Positions 33,448-44,699 of a DNA stretch of 64,000 bases are shown here, one piece after another. This DNA comes from Roseibium limicola (GTDB lineage Bacteria > Pseudomonadota > Alphaproteobacteria > Rhizobiales > Stappiaceae). The stretch is from contig NZ_JAFLNF010000004.1 in the NCBI RefSeq assembly GCF_017313085.1, forward strand, positions 1-64,000, read 5' to 3'. A model generated the notes under the pieces. It worked only from the letters and a program-made list of their open reading frames with translations. It ran no database searches and was not told the DNA's origin. How positions within the stretch are numbered: position 1 is the first letter of the stretch; each line of letters opens with the position of its first letter. Position numbers and translations under genes: made by a program.

Positions 33448-36400
33448 ACTCTCACCATACTCCGGTGGCAGTAGGGAATGAGGGCGTATCCCAGTGCTAC
33501 GCCGAGCTCTGCGTGACCTCGAATTTCACCTTCCTGACAGGCGCGTCCCATCCGGAAGAGCTGGTGCTGCGTGCTGCCGAGCTGGGGCTTGAGGCCATTG
33601 CCATCACCGACCGGAACACGCTTGCGGGCGTGGTTCGGGCATATTCGGCGTTGAAAACGCTTTGCAAGGAAGCGGAAAGAACGTTGCGCGTGCGCTCCAC
33701 ACATCAAATTGACCACAGTTCACGCCAGGAGGTCGGGCAGCCTGTCGATTTGCATCGGCTTTCCGGTATCAAGTTGCCAAAGCTGATCGTCGGGACCCGT
33801 CTGGTGTTGCGGGATTGCCCTGTTGAGTGGATTGCCTTGCCAGCCGACCGGGAAGCCTATCACCGGCTTGCGCGGCTGCTCACACTGGGCAAGCGACGGG
33901 CGGGTAAGGGCAACTGTCACCTCGATCTGGCCGATCTGGAGCAGGGATGCCAGGGGATGCTTCTGATTGCTATACCACCTCGGGATTTAGCTGGTGCGAG
34001 CGAATCGGTGCAGCGGCTGCAGCGGTGTTTCCCGGGCAGGATCTTTACGGGCGCGGTGCCGCGTTATGATGGCTCGGATCAAGTCTGGTTTGATGCCTGT
34101 GCCGCTTTTGCCTTGAGGGCATCTGCACCGATGGTCGCTCTTGGCGATGTGCTGATGCATCATGGATCGCGACGCCAGCTCGCCGATGTACTCACCTGCA
34201 TGCGGGAGGGCGTGACCATTGACCAGATCGGCACACGCGCCTTGCCGAATGCGGAGCGACGGCTCAAGGGCTTTGCGGATGTGGCAAGGCTTTACCGTAA
34301 TCATCCCGCAGCCCTGCGTCGGACACTCGAAATCACGGCACGGTGTTGCTTCGACCTGTCGGAGCTTAGTTATGAGTACCCGGATGAGATCGCGCGAGAC
34401 GAAACCCCGCAGGAGCGCCTGCAGCGACTCGCCCAAGACGGCATCAGACGGCGTTATCCGGAAGGCGCGTCTCAACGGGTTTATGACCTTCTGGACAAGG
34501 AACTCGGCCTGGTCGGTGAGCTCGGCTATGCCGCTTATTTCCTGACCGTTCACGACATTGTGCAAGAAGCCCGGTCTCGCGGCATCCTGTGTCAGGGACG
34601 GGGATCCGCTGCCAACTCGATCCTCTGTTATCTGCTTGGCATCACCGATGTGTCGCCGGACATGATCGGCATGGTTTTCGAACGCTTTATCTCTCGGCAC
34701 CGCGGTGAGCCGCCGGACATCGATGTTGATTTCGAGCATGAGCGTCGAGAGGAAGTGATTCAATGGATCTATGAGAAGTACGGGCGTGAGCGGGCCGGGC
34801 TCTGCGCAACAGTCATTCATTTTCGCACCCGTGCGGCCATCCGTGAGGTCGGCAAGGTCATGGGGCTCAGTCAGGATGTGACTGGCAGTCTGTCCGGACA
34901 GATCTGGGGGCTTTCGAACAAGGGAGCCGACCTCCAGCAGGCACGTCAGTTGGGGCTGGATCCAAAGGAACGACGGCTTGCGCTGACGATGCGTCTTATT
35001 GAAGAGATTATTGGCTTTCCCCGATATCTCAGTCAGCACGTTGGCGGGTTTGTCATCACGCGCGGGCGGCTTGATGAGCTCTGCCCGATCGAAAATGCGG
35101 CAATGGAAGGCCGCACAGTGATCGAGTGGGACAAGGACGACATCGACACGCTTGGCATCCTCAAGATCGATATTCTGTCGTTGGGAATGCTCACCTGTTT
35201 GCGCAAGAGCTTTGACTTGCTGGAGCAGCACGAAAAGCGGCAGCTCTCGTTGGCGTCGGTACCCCAGGAGGACACTGCGACTTACGACATGCTGTGCCGG
35301 GCGGATGCTGTCGGTGTGTTTCAGGTGGAAAGCCGGGCGCAGATGAATTTCCTGCCGCGCATGCGGCCCAGAACCTTCTACGACTTGGTAATTGAAGTGG
35401 CGATTGTCCGTCCAGGGCCAATCCAGGGAGGGATGGTGAAGCCCTACATTCGGCGGCGTCAGGGCCTTGAAAAGCCGGAGCCTTTCGGTCCCGCTCTGGC
35501 TGAGGTGACACGTCGTACGCTTGGCGTGCCATTGTTTCAGGAGCAAGCCATGCGAATCGCTGTGGTTGGTGCTGGCTACAGCGCTGAGGAGGCAGACCAA
35601 TTGCGTCGCTCGCTGGCTGCTTTCCGGCGCATGGGGACCATCGCCGAGCACCGGGAGCGTTTCGTCAAAGGCATGCTGGGAAACGGTTATTCTGCTGAGA
35701 CGGCAGAGGCCTGTTTTTCTCAGATCGAGGGGTTCGCGGATTATGGGTTTCCTGAAAGTCATGCAGCGGCCTTCGCCATGCTCACCTACGTTTCGTCATG
35801 GCTGAAATGCCATCATCCGGCGATCTTTGCCTGCGCACTGCTGAACTCCCAGCCGATGGGCTTTTATGCGCCGGCTCAGATCGTACGTGATGCGCGCGAG
35901 CATGGGGTGGAGGTGCGGCCCATCTGCGTCAACAACAGTTCCTGGGACAACACGTTGGCGCGCCGCTCGGATGGTGCCTGGGCGTTGCGCCTAGGCTTTC
36001 GTCAGATCAAGGGGTTTCGCAAGGACGATGCCGGTTGGATCGTGGCTGCCCGCGGTAATGGCTATCCTGACCCAGAAAGTCTTTGGCTCAGGGCTGGATT
36101 GGCGCCTGCCGTGCTTGAGCGGCTTGCCGAGGCGGATGCCTTTCTCGGGCTGGGCCTGACACGCCGCGACGCACTCTGGCAGGTTCGCGCAATACGGGCA
36201 CCAAAACCGCTGCCACTGTTCTCTGATCCGCTGGACGGCGAAGGAGGGCGCGAGCCGAATGTCCAATTGCCGCCAATGCATCTGGGGGAGGAGGTGGTTG
36301 AAGACTATGTTTCAATGCGTTTGACGTTGCGGGCCCATCCGATGGAACTGCTGCGATCGGGAATTCCGGGTTTGACGCCGCATGATCAACTTGTCAGTGC

Positions 36401-36800
36401 GCCCCTCAGACGGACGAATGTGTGTGGGCTTGTCATAACCCGTCAGCGTCCGGGAACAGCGTCCGGTGTTATCTTCCTGACCCTTGAGGATGAGACAGGC
36501 GTTTCCAACATCGTTGTCTGGCCAAAGGTTTACGAGCGTTTCCGTCGTACAGTCATGAGTGGGCGCCTTCTGCGCGTCAACGGACGGCTCGAGCGAGCAG
36601 GGATCGTTGTTCATCTGATTGCAGACCACATCGAAGACCTGTCGCATCGGCTGTCGGAGCTTGGTCATCCGATGGACGACGCTGTCGGTATCACGCTCCC
36701 TCAGGCAGATGACGCCCCCCGTCTGTCGCGGCCGAGCCCGACGGCCCGCCATCCCCGAGAACAGGCCAAGAAGCTTTTCCCGAGCCGGGACTTTCATTAA
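33444..36800 (+). CDS. dnaE2: Error-prone DNA polymerase DnaE2
   Basis: I start it at TTG 33444, which overlaps the imuB stop (TTGA) and follows AAGGAG by 7 bases; there is no in-frame ATG near the conserved N-terminus. This gives 1118 residues. The PHP domain opens with TSNFTFLTGASHPEELV. The polymerase active site is PDIDVDFEHERREEVIQWIY, with GRGSAANSILCYLLGITD before it. The fingers, tandem HhH and a C-terminal OB fold (VCGLVITRQRPGTASGVIF) follow. It lacks the C-terminal tau-binding region of DnaE1. A stretch of about 30 residues near 78-108 has no counterpart I remember in other DnaE2 proteins. It performs translesion synthesis after DNA damage. Confidence 0.95.
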   Translation: MNSHHTPVAVGNEGVSQCYAELCVTSNFTFLTGASHPEELVLRAAELGLEAIAITDRNTLAGVVRAYSALKTLCKEAERTLRVRSTHQIDHSSRQEVGQPVDLHRLSGIKLPKLIVGTRLVLRDCPVEWIALPADREAYHRLARLLTLGKRRAGKGNCHLDLADLEQGCQGMLLIAIPPRDLAGASESVQRLQRCFPGRIFTGAVPRYDGSDQVWFDACAAFALRASAPMVALGDVLMHHGSRRQLADVLTCMREGVTIDQIGTRALPNAERRLKGFADVARLYRNHPAALRRTLEITARCCFDLSELSYEYPDEIARDETPQERLQRLAQDGIRRRYPEGASQRVYDLLDKELGLVGELGYAAYFLTVHDIVQEARSRGILCQGRGSAANSILCYLLGITDVSPDMIGMVFERFISRHRGEPPDIDVDFEHERREEVIQWIYEKYGRERAGLCATVIHFRTRAAIREVGKVMGLSQDVTGSLSGQIWGLSNKGADLQQARQLGLDPKERRLALTMRLIEEIIGFPRYLSQHVGGFVITRGRLDELCPIENAAMEGRTVIEWDKDDIDTLGILKIDILSLGMLTCLRKSFDLLEQHEKRQLSLASVPQEDTATYDMLCRADAVGVFQVESRAQMNFLPRMRPRTFYDLVIEVAIVRPGPIQGGMVKPYIRRRQGLEKPEPFGPALAEVTRRTLGVPLFQEQAMRIAVVGAGYSAEEADQLRRSLAAFRRMGTIAEHRERFVKGMLGNGYSAETAEACFSQIEGFADYGFPESHAAAFAMLTYVSSWLKCHHPAIFACALLNSQPMGFYAPAQIVRDAREHGVEVRPICVNNSSWDNTLARRSDGAWALRLGFRQIKGFRKDDAGWIVAARGNGYPDPESLWLRAGLAPAVLERLAEADAFLGLGLTRRDALWQVRAIRAPKPLPLFSDPLDGEGGREPNVQLPPMHLGEEVVEDYVSMRLTLRAHPMELLRSGIPGLTPHDQLVSAPLRRTNVCGLVITRQRPGTASGVIFLTLEDETGVSNIVVWPKVYERFRRTVMSGRLLRVNGRLERAGIVVHLIADHIEDLSHRLSELGHPMDDAVGITLPQADDAPRLSRPSPTARHPREQAKKLFPSRDFH

Positions 36801-37064
36801 CGGAGCCTGAAAGAGCTTGGCGGCAGATGAAAGCCGAAGGGGCTAGAAAACGCGGTTCTATTCAGTTGCTGATCCCAGGTAGCGCTTTTGCTGAGATTTT
36901 TTACAACCCCATCATCCTGGCTGAACGATCTCGAACAGCTCATTGATTTACAAACTCTAGAGGGCGCCTGGAGGAGACTGGACGCTTGTCATAGGGTTCG
37001 TTTTAGGGGGTGTCGTATGCGCTCTAAAATAGTCTTATGAAATCAGCTGCTTAATGAGATGTAG

Positions 37065-37154
37065 TGGCGGAGAGAGAGGGATTCGAACCCTCGGAACGGT
37101 TGCCCGCTCAACGGTTTTCGAGACCGCCCCATTCAACCACTCTGGCACCTCTCC
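37065..37154 (-). tRNA. tRNA-Ser (anticodon CGA)
   Basis: The 90-base gene folds as a class II tRNA. The acceptor is GGAGAGG with its partner TCTCTCC, the discriminator is G, and CCA is encoded. The anticodon loop is CTCGAAA with anticodon CGA, the variable arm is long, and the T arm is GAGGG-TTCGAAT-CCCTC. It reads UCG codons. Its 3' end faces dnaE2. Confidence 0.95.
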
Positions 37155-37484
37155 GCGGTACTTGACGATAAATGGGTCTCAAGTGGCGCGGAACATAGAC
37201 AAGGCATCGCGTGCCCGCAAGGGCGTGTTTGATAAAAAGCCGGCTTTTTACGCAGTGGTCCGTCCGGCAGTGGATAAGCTGGCAGTATCAAGGGTTTCGC
37301 CTGGCCTCACCCAGGTGCCACTGCGGTGTCTGGTGGGGGTGGCTCACAAGCTTTTCCGCCTGGGCGGTTGCCGAGCCGTTGCCTGAGCGGCTGCCGTGTG
37401 CGCTTGCTGTGGCGGGCGGTTGAGAGTTGTTTATGCCAGCCCCCGGCGCAGGGCAGGTTTGCTGCAGCGCGGCTGCATTAAGCG
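37155..37484. other. 330-bp gap between tRNA-Ser and the rplU promoter
   Basis: No gene or stable RNA is recognised in this stretch. Open frames at 37054-37423 run through the tRNA and have no protein features. It contains GC-rich repeats around 37376-37420 only. Confidence 0.4.
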
Positions 37485-37512
37485 TTGACTTCAAAACCGC
37501 TCTGACTATAGT
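37485..37512 (+). promoter_or_regulatory. Sigma-70-type promoter of rplU-rpmA
   Basis: TTGACT (37485-37490) and TATAGT (37507-37512) are separated by 16 bases. Transcription would start near 37519 and give a leader of about 220 bases before the L21 start. A small hairpin GCGGA...TCCGC sits at the start of the leader. The long leader may serve control of the ribosomal-protein operon, but I see no known motif. Confidence 0.65.
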
Positions 37513-37737
37513 GCGCGAGCTTGCGGATGGGAGTATTTTCTTTCCGCAGTCAGAATCGTCATGCTCAAGGCCGGGCGGACTTCACGGATCCTGATCCTGA
37601 AAAGCCGCCGTAAAGTCCTGAAGCATCTGCTTTTTCAAGGGTTTCCCCTTGCATGGCATGTTTCAGGCGCCGAGAAGCTGACTGTCCATGGAAAACCGTG
37701 GGCATATCCAAAGAACGAAAAGAAGGACGTGCGAGAC

Positions 37738-38346
37738 ATGTTCGCAGTAATCAAGACAGGCGGCAAGCAGTACACTGTCGCCGCAGACGACCTGTTGAAG
37801 GTCGAAAAGCTGGACGCCGAAGCCGGCACGTCAGTGACTTTTGAAGAAGTTCTGATGATTGGCGACGGCGCCGACACCACAGTTGGCGCACCGCTCATCG
37901 AAGGCGCTACCGTGGTTGCGGAAGTGGTCAAGCAGGCCCGTGACCGCAAGATCATCATTTTCAAGAAGCGTCGCCGCCAGAACTCCCGGCGCCGCAACGG
38001 CCACCGTCAGTCCTTCACCCTTCTTAAGGTGACCGACATTCTGACCGGTGGTTCCAAGCCGGCCAAGAAGGCTGCGCCGAAGAAGACTGAAGAAGCTCCG
38101 GCTGCAACGGAAACTGTTGCGCCGCTCTTCACCGCTCCGGCAGGCGACAAGGACGATCTGAAAAAGATCTCCGGCGTTGGCCCGGTTCTGGAAAAGAAGC
38201 TGAACGAACTGGGCATCACCAAGTATGACCAGATCATCAACTTCTCTGCTGAAGATATCGCCCGCGTCGATGATGTCCTGAACTTCAAGGGCCGTATCGA
38301 GCGCGACAACTGGATTGAACAGGCCAAGGAACTGGCTGGCAACTAA
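37738..38346 (+). CDS. rplU: 50S ribosomal protein L21 with C-terminal helix-hairpin-helix extension
   Basis: L21 starts at [14 protein letters not shown]; the frame upstream of 37738 is leader. The first about 103 residues are the ordinary L21, ending in [19 protein letters not shown] Lys/Ala/Pro-rich linker follows. Residues about 140-202 form a helix-hairpin-helix type domain ([20 protein letters not shown], then [17 protein letters not shown]), of the kind also seen at the end of NuoE in alphaproteobacteria. This gives 202 residues against about 103 in E. coli. The protein binds 23S rRNA in the large subunit. It is co-transcribed with rpmA. Confidence 0.95.
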   Translation: MFAVIKTGGKQYTVAADDLLKVEKLDAEAGTSVTFEEVLMIGDGADTTVGAPLIEGATVVAEVVKQARDRKIIIFKKRRRQNSRRRNGHRQSFTLLKVTDILTGGSKPAKKAAPKKTEEAPAATETVAPLFTAPAGDKDDLKKISGVGPVLEKKLNELGITKYDQIINFSAEDIARVDDVLNFKGRIERDNWIEQAKELAGN

Positions 38347-38393
38347 GCCGCCGTTTCTATCCTTACGTTCTAGAGAAAACGAGGAGCAACCTC

Positions 38394-38663
38394 ATGGCAC
38401 ATAAAAAGGCAGGCGGTTCATCACGTAACGGCCGCGACTCAGCTGGTCGTCGTCTTGGCATCAAGAAGTTTGGTGGCGAAGCCGTGATTCCGGGCAACAT
38501 CATTGCGCGCCAGCGTGGCACGCAGTGGCATCCGGGCAACGGTGTTGGCATCGGCAAGGACCACACAATTTTTGCCGTCGTAGAAGGCAATGTGCAGTTC
38601 CAAGCCAAAGCCAACGGCCGAACCTTCATTAACGTGCTTCCAATGGCGGAAGCAGCGGAGTAA
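38394..38663 (+). CDS. rpmA: 50S ribosomal protein L27
   Basis: These 89 residues are standard L27. The protein starts [16 protein letters not shown], with no cleaved N-terminal extension of the Firmicutes type. The flexible N-terminal tail reaches the peptidyl-transferase centre. [20 protein letters not shown] is the family core. It lies 47 bp after rplU with GAGGAGCAAC before the ATG, and a strong terminator follows. Confidence 0.97.
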   Translation: MAHKKAGGSSRNGRDSAGRRLGIKKFGGEAVIPGNIIARQRGTQWHPGNGVGIGKDHTIFAVVEGNVQFQAKANGRTFINVLPMAEAAE

Positions 38664-38731
38664 AGCCGACGTGTCATTCAAACCGCCGGCGCCCATAGCC
38701 CCGGCGGTTCGAACTGAACCGGTCAAAGATC

Positions 38732-38766
38732 AAAGGGGAGATGGGGCGCCATCTCCCCTTTTCTTA
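38732..38766 (+). terminator. Intrinsic terminator after rpmA
   Basis: A perfect 13-bp stem (AAAGGGGAGATGG with CCATCTCCCCTTT) around a 4-base loop is followed by a T-rich tail. It separates the ribosomal-protein pair from the acetyltransferase genes. Confidence 0.92.
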
Positions 38767-38788
38767 TTTTCTTTGATCGGAGTGTAAA

Positions 38789-39397
38789 ATGGTTGTTGAG
38801 AGAGATGAACTCTTAGACGAGAGTTGTCGGGGTGCGGCCCCCTTGCCGCAGGAAGCTGACCGTGTCCGGCTCGACTTGCCGCGCCGGGACGATCTGCCGG
38901 ACATCATGTATCTGGCAAACAATCACCGCATTGCTGCAAACCTGGCGACCATGCCCCACCCGTTTTCCCTGGAAGACGCCAAGGCTCTGGTGCAAAAGGC
39001 TGAGGCAGCGCACGGAAATTCGGCGTTTTTCGCCATTCGCCTGCGTACCACCGGCCGGTTCATCGGCGTGGCGCGCTATGCCAATGTCGAGGAGGGCATG
39101 CCTGTCCACGTCGGCTATTGGCTCGGCGAGCCCTTCTGGGGTCAGGGATTTGCAACTGAAGCTGTTCATGCGCTGGTGGATCATGCCTTCACCCATGGCA
39201 CCATGGATGAATTGACGGCCGCCTGCCGGGTGACCAATCCGGCCTCGCGCCGGGTGCTGGTCAAGTCCGGCTTCCAGTATCGCGATCAGTCGATGATCCG
39301 TTCGCTGGGGGCTGGCGGTTCGGTGCCGATCGAGCGTTACAATCTTGAGCGCGCGATCTGGAAATCGCTGCGCACCTGGGGAAGGGTTGCCTCATGA
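38789..39397 (+). CDS. GNAT acetyltransferase (RimJ/RimL type)
   Basis: The 202 residues form a GNAT domain starting at about residue 25. Strand beta-4 and the acetyl-CoA loop are visible in GYWLGEPFWGQGFATEAVHALVDHAF, and the C-terminal part is TNPASRRVLVKSGFQ. The start has CGGAG 7 bases upstream. It lies between rpmA and obgE, where alphaproteobacteria often carry one or two GNAT genes. Its ATGA end overlaps the next GNAT gene. Substrates of these location-conserved enzymes are not known; ribosomal proteins or small amines are possible. Confidence 0.88.
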   Translation: MVVERDELLDESCRGAAPLPQEADRVRLDLPRRDDLPDIMYLANNHRIAANLATMPHPFSLEDAKALVQKAEAAHGNSAFFAIRLRTTGRFIGVARYANVEEGMPVHVGYWLGEPFWGQGFATEAVHALVDHAFTHGTMDELTAACRVTNPASRRVLVKSGFQYRDQSMIRSLGAGGSVPIERYNLERAIWKSLRTWGRVAS

Positions 39398-39987
39398 GCT
39401 ACGACGTTGGGCAGGGCGATGCCCTGCCTTCCTTGTCGACACAGCGTCTGGTCTTGCGCCCGTTGCGCAAGACCGACGCGGAAGCCGTCGCAGAGCTGGG
39501 TGGGCGTGAGTTCGAGATTGCACGCTGGCTCAGCGGAAGTTCCTGGCCGTATCAGGAAGGCGATGCGGAAAGCTTTGTCGATCAGGTCCTGGTCAGCGAT
39601 CCGCTGCGGCATGAAGCGGTTTTTGCCATCACGCTCGGCGGGGTGACCATCGGCTGCATTGGTGTGGATGCGACCGGAGAACTCGAAGAACTGCCGGAGT
39701 ATCCAAGTCTGGGCTATTGGATCGGCAAGGCGTTTCAGGGCGAGGGCTATGCCACCGAAGCTGCCGAGGCGGCGCTGGCCTGGGGGTTTGAGGCGCATGG
39801 CTGCGAGGGGATTGGCGCACGGGTGTATGAGGACAATGAGGCCTCGATCAACGTGCTGGAAAAGCTGGGCTTCCGGCCGTGCGGCAGCACGATGCGCTTT
39901 GCCGAAGCACTTGGTCAGAAGGTCAATTGCGTTGTCATGCGGTTGGACCGAAAAGACTTTGACGGCCGTTGCGGGCAACAGGCTTGA
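39394..39987 (+). CDS. GNAT acetyltransferase, second copy
   Basis: This 197-residue GNAT enzyme overlaps the first by 4 bases (ATGA). It has RLVLRPLRKTDAEAVAEL at the start, the acetyl-CoA loop GYWIGKAFQGEGYATEAAEAALAWGF, and EDNEASINVLEKLGF at the C-terminus. It is a diverged tandem paralogue of the upstream gene. Directly behind its stop codon the same frame continues into the remains of a third GNAT domain, so its present last residues (DGRCGQQA) may come from a deletion junction. The substrate is unknown. Confidence 0.87.
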   Translation: MSYDVGQGDALPSLSTQRLVLRPLRKTDAEAVAELGGREFEIARWLSGSSWPYQEGDAESFVDQVLVSDPLRHEAVFAITLGGVTIGCIGVDATGELEELPEYPSLGYWIGKAFQGEGYATEAAEAALAWGFEAHGCEGIGARVYEDNEASINVLEKLGFRPCGSTMRFAEALGQKVNCVVMRLDRKDFDGRCGQQA

Positions 39988-39999
39988 CGGACGTCGCGA

Positions 40000-41427
<1,428 letters not shown>

Positions 41428-41428
<1 letters not shown>

Positions 41429-42567
41429 TGTCCGATACATATCGCCTGGGTGATTTTCACCGCATCGTCGTCAAGATCGGCTCTGCCCTGCTCGTTGACG
41501 AGCAGGGTCTGAAGACGGCCTGGCTGGAAGCCCTGATCGCTGATCTGGTCGCGCTTGCAGACAATGGCGCCGAAATCATGCTTGTTTCGTCGGGCTCCGT
41601 TGCCCTGGGGCGGAACATTCTCGGCCTGCCAAAAGGTCCGCTGAAGCTTGAGGAAAGTCAGGCGGCAGCTTCCGCCGGGCAGATCGAGCTGGCCAAGACC
41701 TATGCGGCTGTGCTCGGTCGGCACAACCGCAAGGCAGGGCAGATCCTGCTGACCCTCGGCGACACGGAAGAGCGGCGGCGTTATCTCAATGCGCGTGCGA
41801 CCGTGTCGACACTGTTGAAGCTTGGCGCAGTGCCGATCATCAACGAAAACGACTCTGTCGCTACATCCGTTATCCGCTATGGCGACAACGACCGCCTTGC
41901 GGCTCGCGTGGCCACCATGGTGAGCGCTGATTGCCTGGTGCTGCTGTCCGACATCGACGGGCTGTACACGGCTCCGCCGCATCTCGATCCGAATGCTGTC
42001 TTCCTGCCGTTGGTCCCCAGCATCACGCCGGAGATTGAGGCGATGGCCGGCAGTGCGGCCTCGGAGCTGTCACGTGGGGGCATGAAGACCAAGATCGACG
42101 CCGGAAAGATCGCCACGGCGGCCGGCACGACGATGGTCATTGCCTCGGGCAAGACGCTCAATCCGCTGAAGGCTCTGGTCGAAGGCGCAAGGTGTACCTG
42201 GTTTCCGGCGCAAGCCTCGGCCGCCAGCGCCCGCAAGGCCTGGATCGGCGGCCATCTGGAACCAAAAGGCGAATTGCTGCTGGACGATGGAGCGCTTCAT
42301 GCGCTGCGCTCCGGCAAGAGCTTGCTGCCAGCCGGCGTCGTCCGGGTCAATGGCGAGTTCTATCGCGGCGATGCCGTGATTATTCTGGGCGGCGATGGAC
42401 GGATTGTCGGTCGCGGTATCGTGGCTTACGACCACGACGATGCGCAGATGATTGCCGGACGCAACAGCCGCGAGATCGAGGCGATTGTCGGTTATCCGGG
42501 ACGGGCGGAAATGGTCCATCGCGACGACATGGCGCTGGATGATGCGTTTTTGGCGGAAACCCGATAA
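41428..42567 (+). CDS. proB: Glutamate 5-kinase
   Basis: Starting at ATG 41428, it has 379 residues; an in-frame TTG at 41416 lies inside the GGAGGAGGG ribosome binding site and is not favoured. The amino-acid kinase domain shows [26 protein letters not shown] and DIDGLYT. A C-terminal PUA domain (about 285-370) is present as in the long form of the enzyme. It phosphorylates glutamate, the first step of proline synthesis, and is normally inhibited by proline. It forms an operon with obgE and proA. Confidence 0.96.
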
Positions 42568-42581
42568 GACGGCACACATAG

Positions 42582-42599
42582 GGCCCTGTGATCAGGGCC
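42582..42599 (+). promoter_or_regulatory. Hairpin between proB and proA
   Basis: GGCCCTG and CAGGGCC form a perfect 7-bp stem with a 4-base loop in the 55-bp gap. No T-run follows. It is probably an RNA processing or stability element. Confidence 0.5.
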
Positions 42600-42622
42600 A
42601 CTGGACATAAGAGAGACACGGC

Positions 42623-43903
42623 ATGCTGGACAAGGTTGAAACTGAAGACCTGAAGGATCTGATGGCGGATATGGGCAGACGTGCCCGCGCTGCAGGCCAG
42701 GTGCTCGGCCTTGCGCCAACGGAGCAGAAGAACGCTGCGCTGCGTGAGATGGCCAAGGCCGTGCGCGCATCAGCGACCGACATTCTGACCGGCAACGCCC
42801 GTGACATCGAGGCGATGAAGGCCAATGGCCAGACGGCGGCCTTTCTTGACCGCGGGACACTGGATATCAGCCGGATCGAGGCGATTGCCCAGGCTTTGGA
42901 AGCCATCGTCGAGCTGCCGGATCCGGTGGGCGGCGTCCTGGCTGCCTGGGATCGGCCCAATGGCCTGAAGATCGAGCGTGTCCGCACACCGTTGGGTATC
43001 ATCGGTGTGATCTATGAAAGCCGCCCGAATGTCACCGCCGATGCAGGGGCTCTGTGCCTGAAGGCTGGCAACGCAGTCATTCTGCGAGGCGGCTCCGACA
43101 CGATCAACTCGAACCGCGCGCTGCATGCAGCGCTGCGTCAGGGGCTCAAGGCTGCCGGTCTGCCGGAAGATGCCATTCAGGTGGTGCCGGTGACGGACCG
43201 TGCCGCCGTTGGCGAAATGCTGCAGGGGCTGAACGGCAATCTCGACGTGATCGTCCCGCGCGGTGGCAAGAGCCTGGTCGCACGCGTTCAGGCTGATGCG
43301 CGTGTTCCGGTCTTTGCCCATCTCGAAGGTCTGGTGCATATCTATGTCGACAAGGCCGCCGACGTGGAAAAAGCCGCTGCGATTGTCGTCAATTCCAAGC
43401 TGCGCCGAACCGGTATTTGCGGCGCGCTGGAAACGCTGCTGGTGAACCGTGAGGTCGCCCAGAGCCATCTGCCGGCGATCCTCAAGGCACTTCAGGACGC
43501 GGGCTGCGAGGTTCGGGGCGATGCAACGGTGCAGGCGATCGGCGAGGGCATTGTGGCTGCGACGGAAGAAGACTGGCGCACCGAGTACCTCGACAAGATT
43601 CTGGCTGTGAAGGTGGTGGCCGACCAGGCCGAAGCCATGGCGCATATTGCGGAATATGGCTCCGGTCACACCGACTGTATCCTCACCGAGGACGCCAAGG
43701 CAGCGGCGCTGTTCCTGGCAACCGTGGACTCAGCCATTGTCCTGCACAATGCCTCGACCCAATTCGCCGATGGCGGCGAGTTTGGAATGGGTGCTGAAAT
43801 CGGCATCGCCACCGGGCGAATGCATGCCCGTGGTCCGGTTGGCGTTGAACAATTGACCAGCTTCAAGTATCAGGTGCGCGGCGAGGGACAGACCCGTTCA
43901 TGA
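42623..43903 (+). CDS. proA: Gamma-glutamyl phosphate reductase
   Basis: This 426-residue enzyme of the aldehyde-dehydrogenase superfamily has the catalytic cysteine in [17 protein letters not shown]. Other family stretches are [27 protein letters not shown] (cofactor site) and [19 protein letters not shown]. It reduces glutamyl-5-phosphate with NADPH to the semialdehyde, the second step of proline synthesis. The stop overlaps the nadD start by 4 bases. Confidence 0.97.
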   Translation: MLDKVETEDLKDLMADMGRRARAAGQVLGLAPTEQKNAALREMAKAVRASATDILTGNARDIEAMKANGQTAAFLDRGTLDISRIEAIAQALEAIVELPDPVGGVLAAWDRPNGLKIERVRTPLGIIGVIYESRPNVTADAGALCLKAGNAVILRGGSDTINSNRALHAALRQGLKAAGLPEDAIQVVPVTDRAAVGEMLQGLNGNLDVIVPRGGKSLVARVQADARVPVFAHLEGLVHIYVDKAADVEKAAAIVVNSKLRRTGICGALETLLVNREVAQSHLPAILKALQDAGCEVRGDATVQAIGEGIVAATEEDWRTEYLDKILAVKVVADQAEAMAHIAEYGSGHTDCILTEDAKAAALFLATVDSAIVLHNASTQFADGGEFGMGAEIGIATGRMHARGPVGVEQLTSFKYQVRGEGQTRS

Positions 43904-44535
43904 GTAGTCCTGCGGCGACGCGGACAAGCCATCCGGATTGGGTCAAACTGCCCCATGCCGAGGCTGGCAATCGCATCGGCATTTTTGGCGGGTCTTTCAA
44001 TCCGCCGCATTCCGGTCATCGCGCTGTTGCGATGACGGCGATGAAGCGTCTGAAACTCGATCAGGTGTGGTGGTTGGTCACACCGGGAAACCCGCTGAAA
44101 GACGCAGCGGATCTTGCGCCCCTCGACAAGCGCATCCATATGACCAGTGCCTTGGCGGACCACCCGAGGATGCGCGTTACAGCGCATGAGGTGGTGCTGG
44201 GCACTCCTTACACGGCCGAGACGCTGAAACGCCTTTGCCGAAAGCGCCCGGATCTAAACTTTGTTTGGATCATGGGCGCAGATAATCTCGCCAGCTTTCA
44301 TCGCTGGCAGGACTGGCGCACCATCATGGACAGCGTGCCGGTTGCGGTTGTCGACCGCCCGCACGCGTCCTTGTCGGTGCTCTTTGCCCCCATGGCACAA
44401 ACTTATGGCTACGCCCGGATTGACGAAGGTGACGCCGTGATTTTGCCCCATCTGGCGGCACCCGCCTGGACGTTTTTACACGCGCCGCTGGACGGAAATT
44501 CGTCCACGGAGCTGAGAAAGCGCCAGACAACGTAA
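43900..44535 (+). CDS. nadD: Nicotinate-nucleotide adenylyltransferase
   Basis: The 211 residues begin with about 25 extra residues before the nucleotidyl-transferase motif [18 protein letters not shown]. The second motif is at the end ([11 protein letters not shown], equivalent to ISSTxIR). [11 protein letters not shown] and [14 protein letters not shown] are typical of NadD. It makes deamido-NAD from nicotinate mononucleotide. It overlaps proA by 4 bases, an order shared with many alphaproteobacteria. Confidence 0.96.
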   Translation: MSSPAATRTSHPDWVKLPHAEAGNRIGIFGGSFNPPHSGHRAVAMTAMKRLKLDQVWWLVTPGNPLKDAADLAPLDKRIHMTSALADHPRMRVTAHEVVLGTPYTAETLKRLCRKRPDLNFVWIMGADNLASFHRWQDWRTIMDSVPVAVVDRPHASLSVLFAPMAQTYGYARIDEGDAVILPHLAAPAWTFLHAPLDGNSSTELRKRQTT

Positions 44536-44639
44536 CGGAAAGTGAGCGCCCTGCGCTGTACGGTGTCTTGAAAACGCCAAACAGGCAGGGGTATCCTTGA
44601 ACCTGGTCGTCCGAGTTGGCGGCCGGGGTAAGGGTCAAT

Positions 44640-44667
44640 CCGCCGGACCGAGTAGGACAACCGGCGG
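44640..44667 (+). terminator. Hairpin upstream of rsfS
   Basis: CCGCCGG and CCGGCGG pair around a 14-base loop and are followed by GCATTTTTAGG. It may be a weak terminator after nadD or a leader hairpin of rsfS. Confidence 0.45.
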
Positions 44668-44699
44668 GCATTTTTAGGCGAAAGGCACAACACCTGACC

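Noticed and set aside
33987..35762. Minus-strand open frame of 591 residues
   Set aside because: It is antisense to the conserved polymerase core of dnaE2 and has no recognisable protein features.
37065..37154. Search for a direct repeat of the tRNA-Ser 3' end near the integrase remnant
   Set aside because: No convincing copy of the tRNA 3' end was found by eye in 30-31.5 kb, so no attachment site is called.
37561..37737. Longer N-terminus for L21
   Set aside because: The conserved L21 start [12 protein letters not shown] is at 37738, and the upstream part is the transcribed leader of the promoter at 37485-37512.
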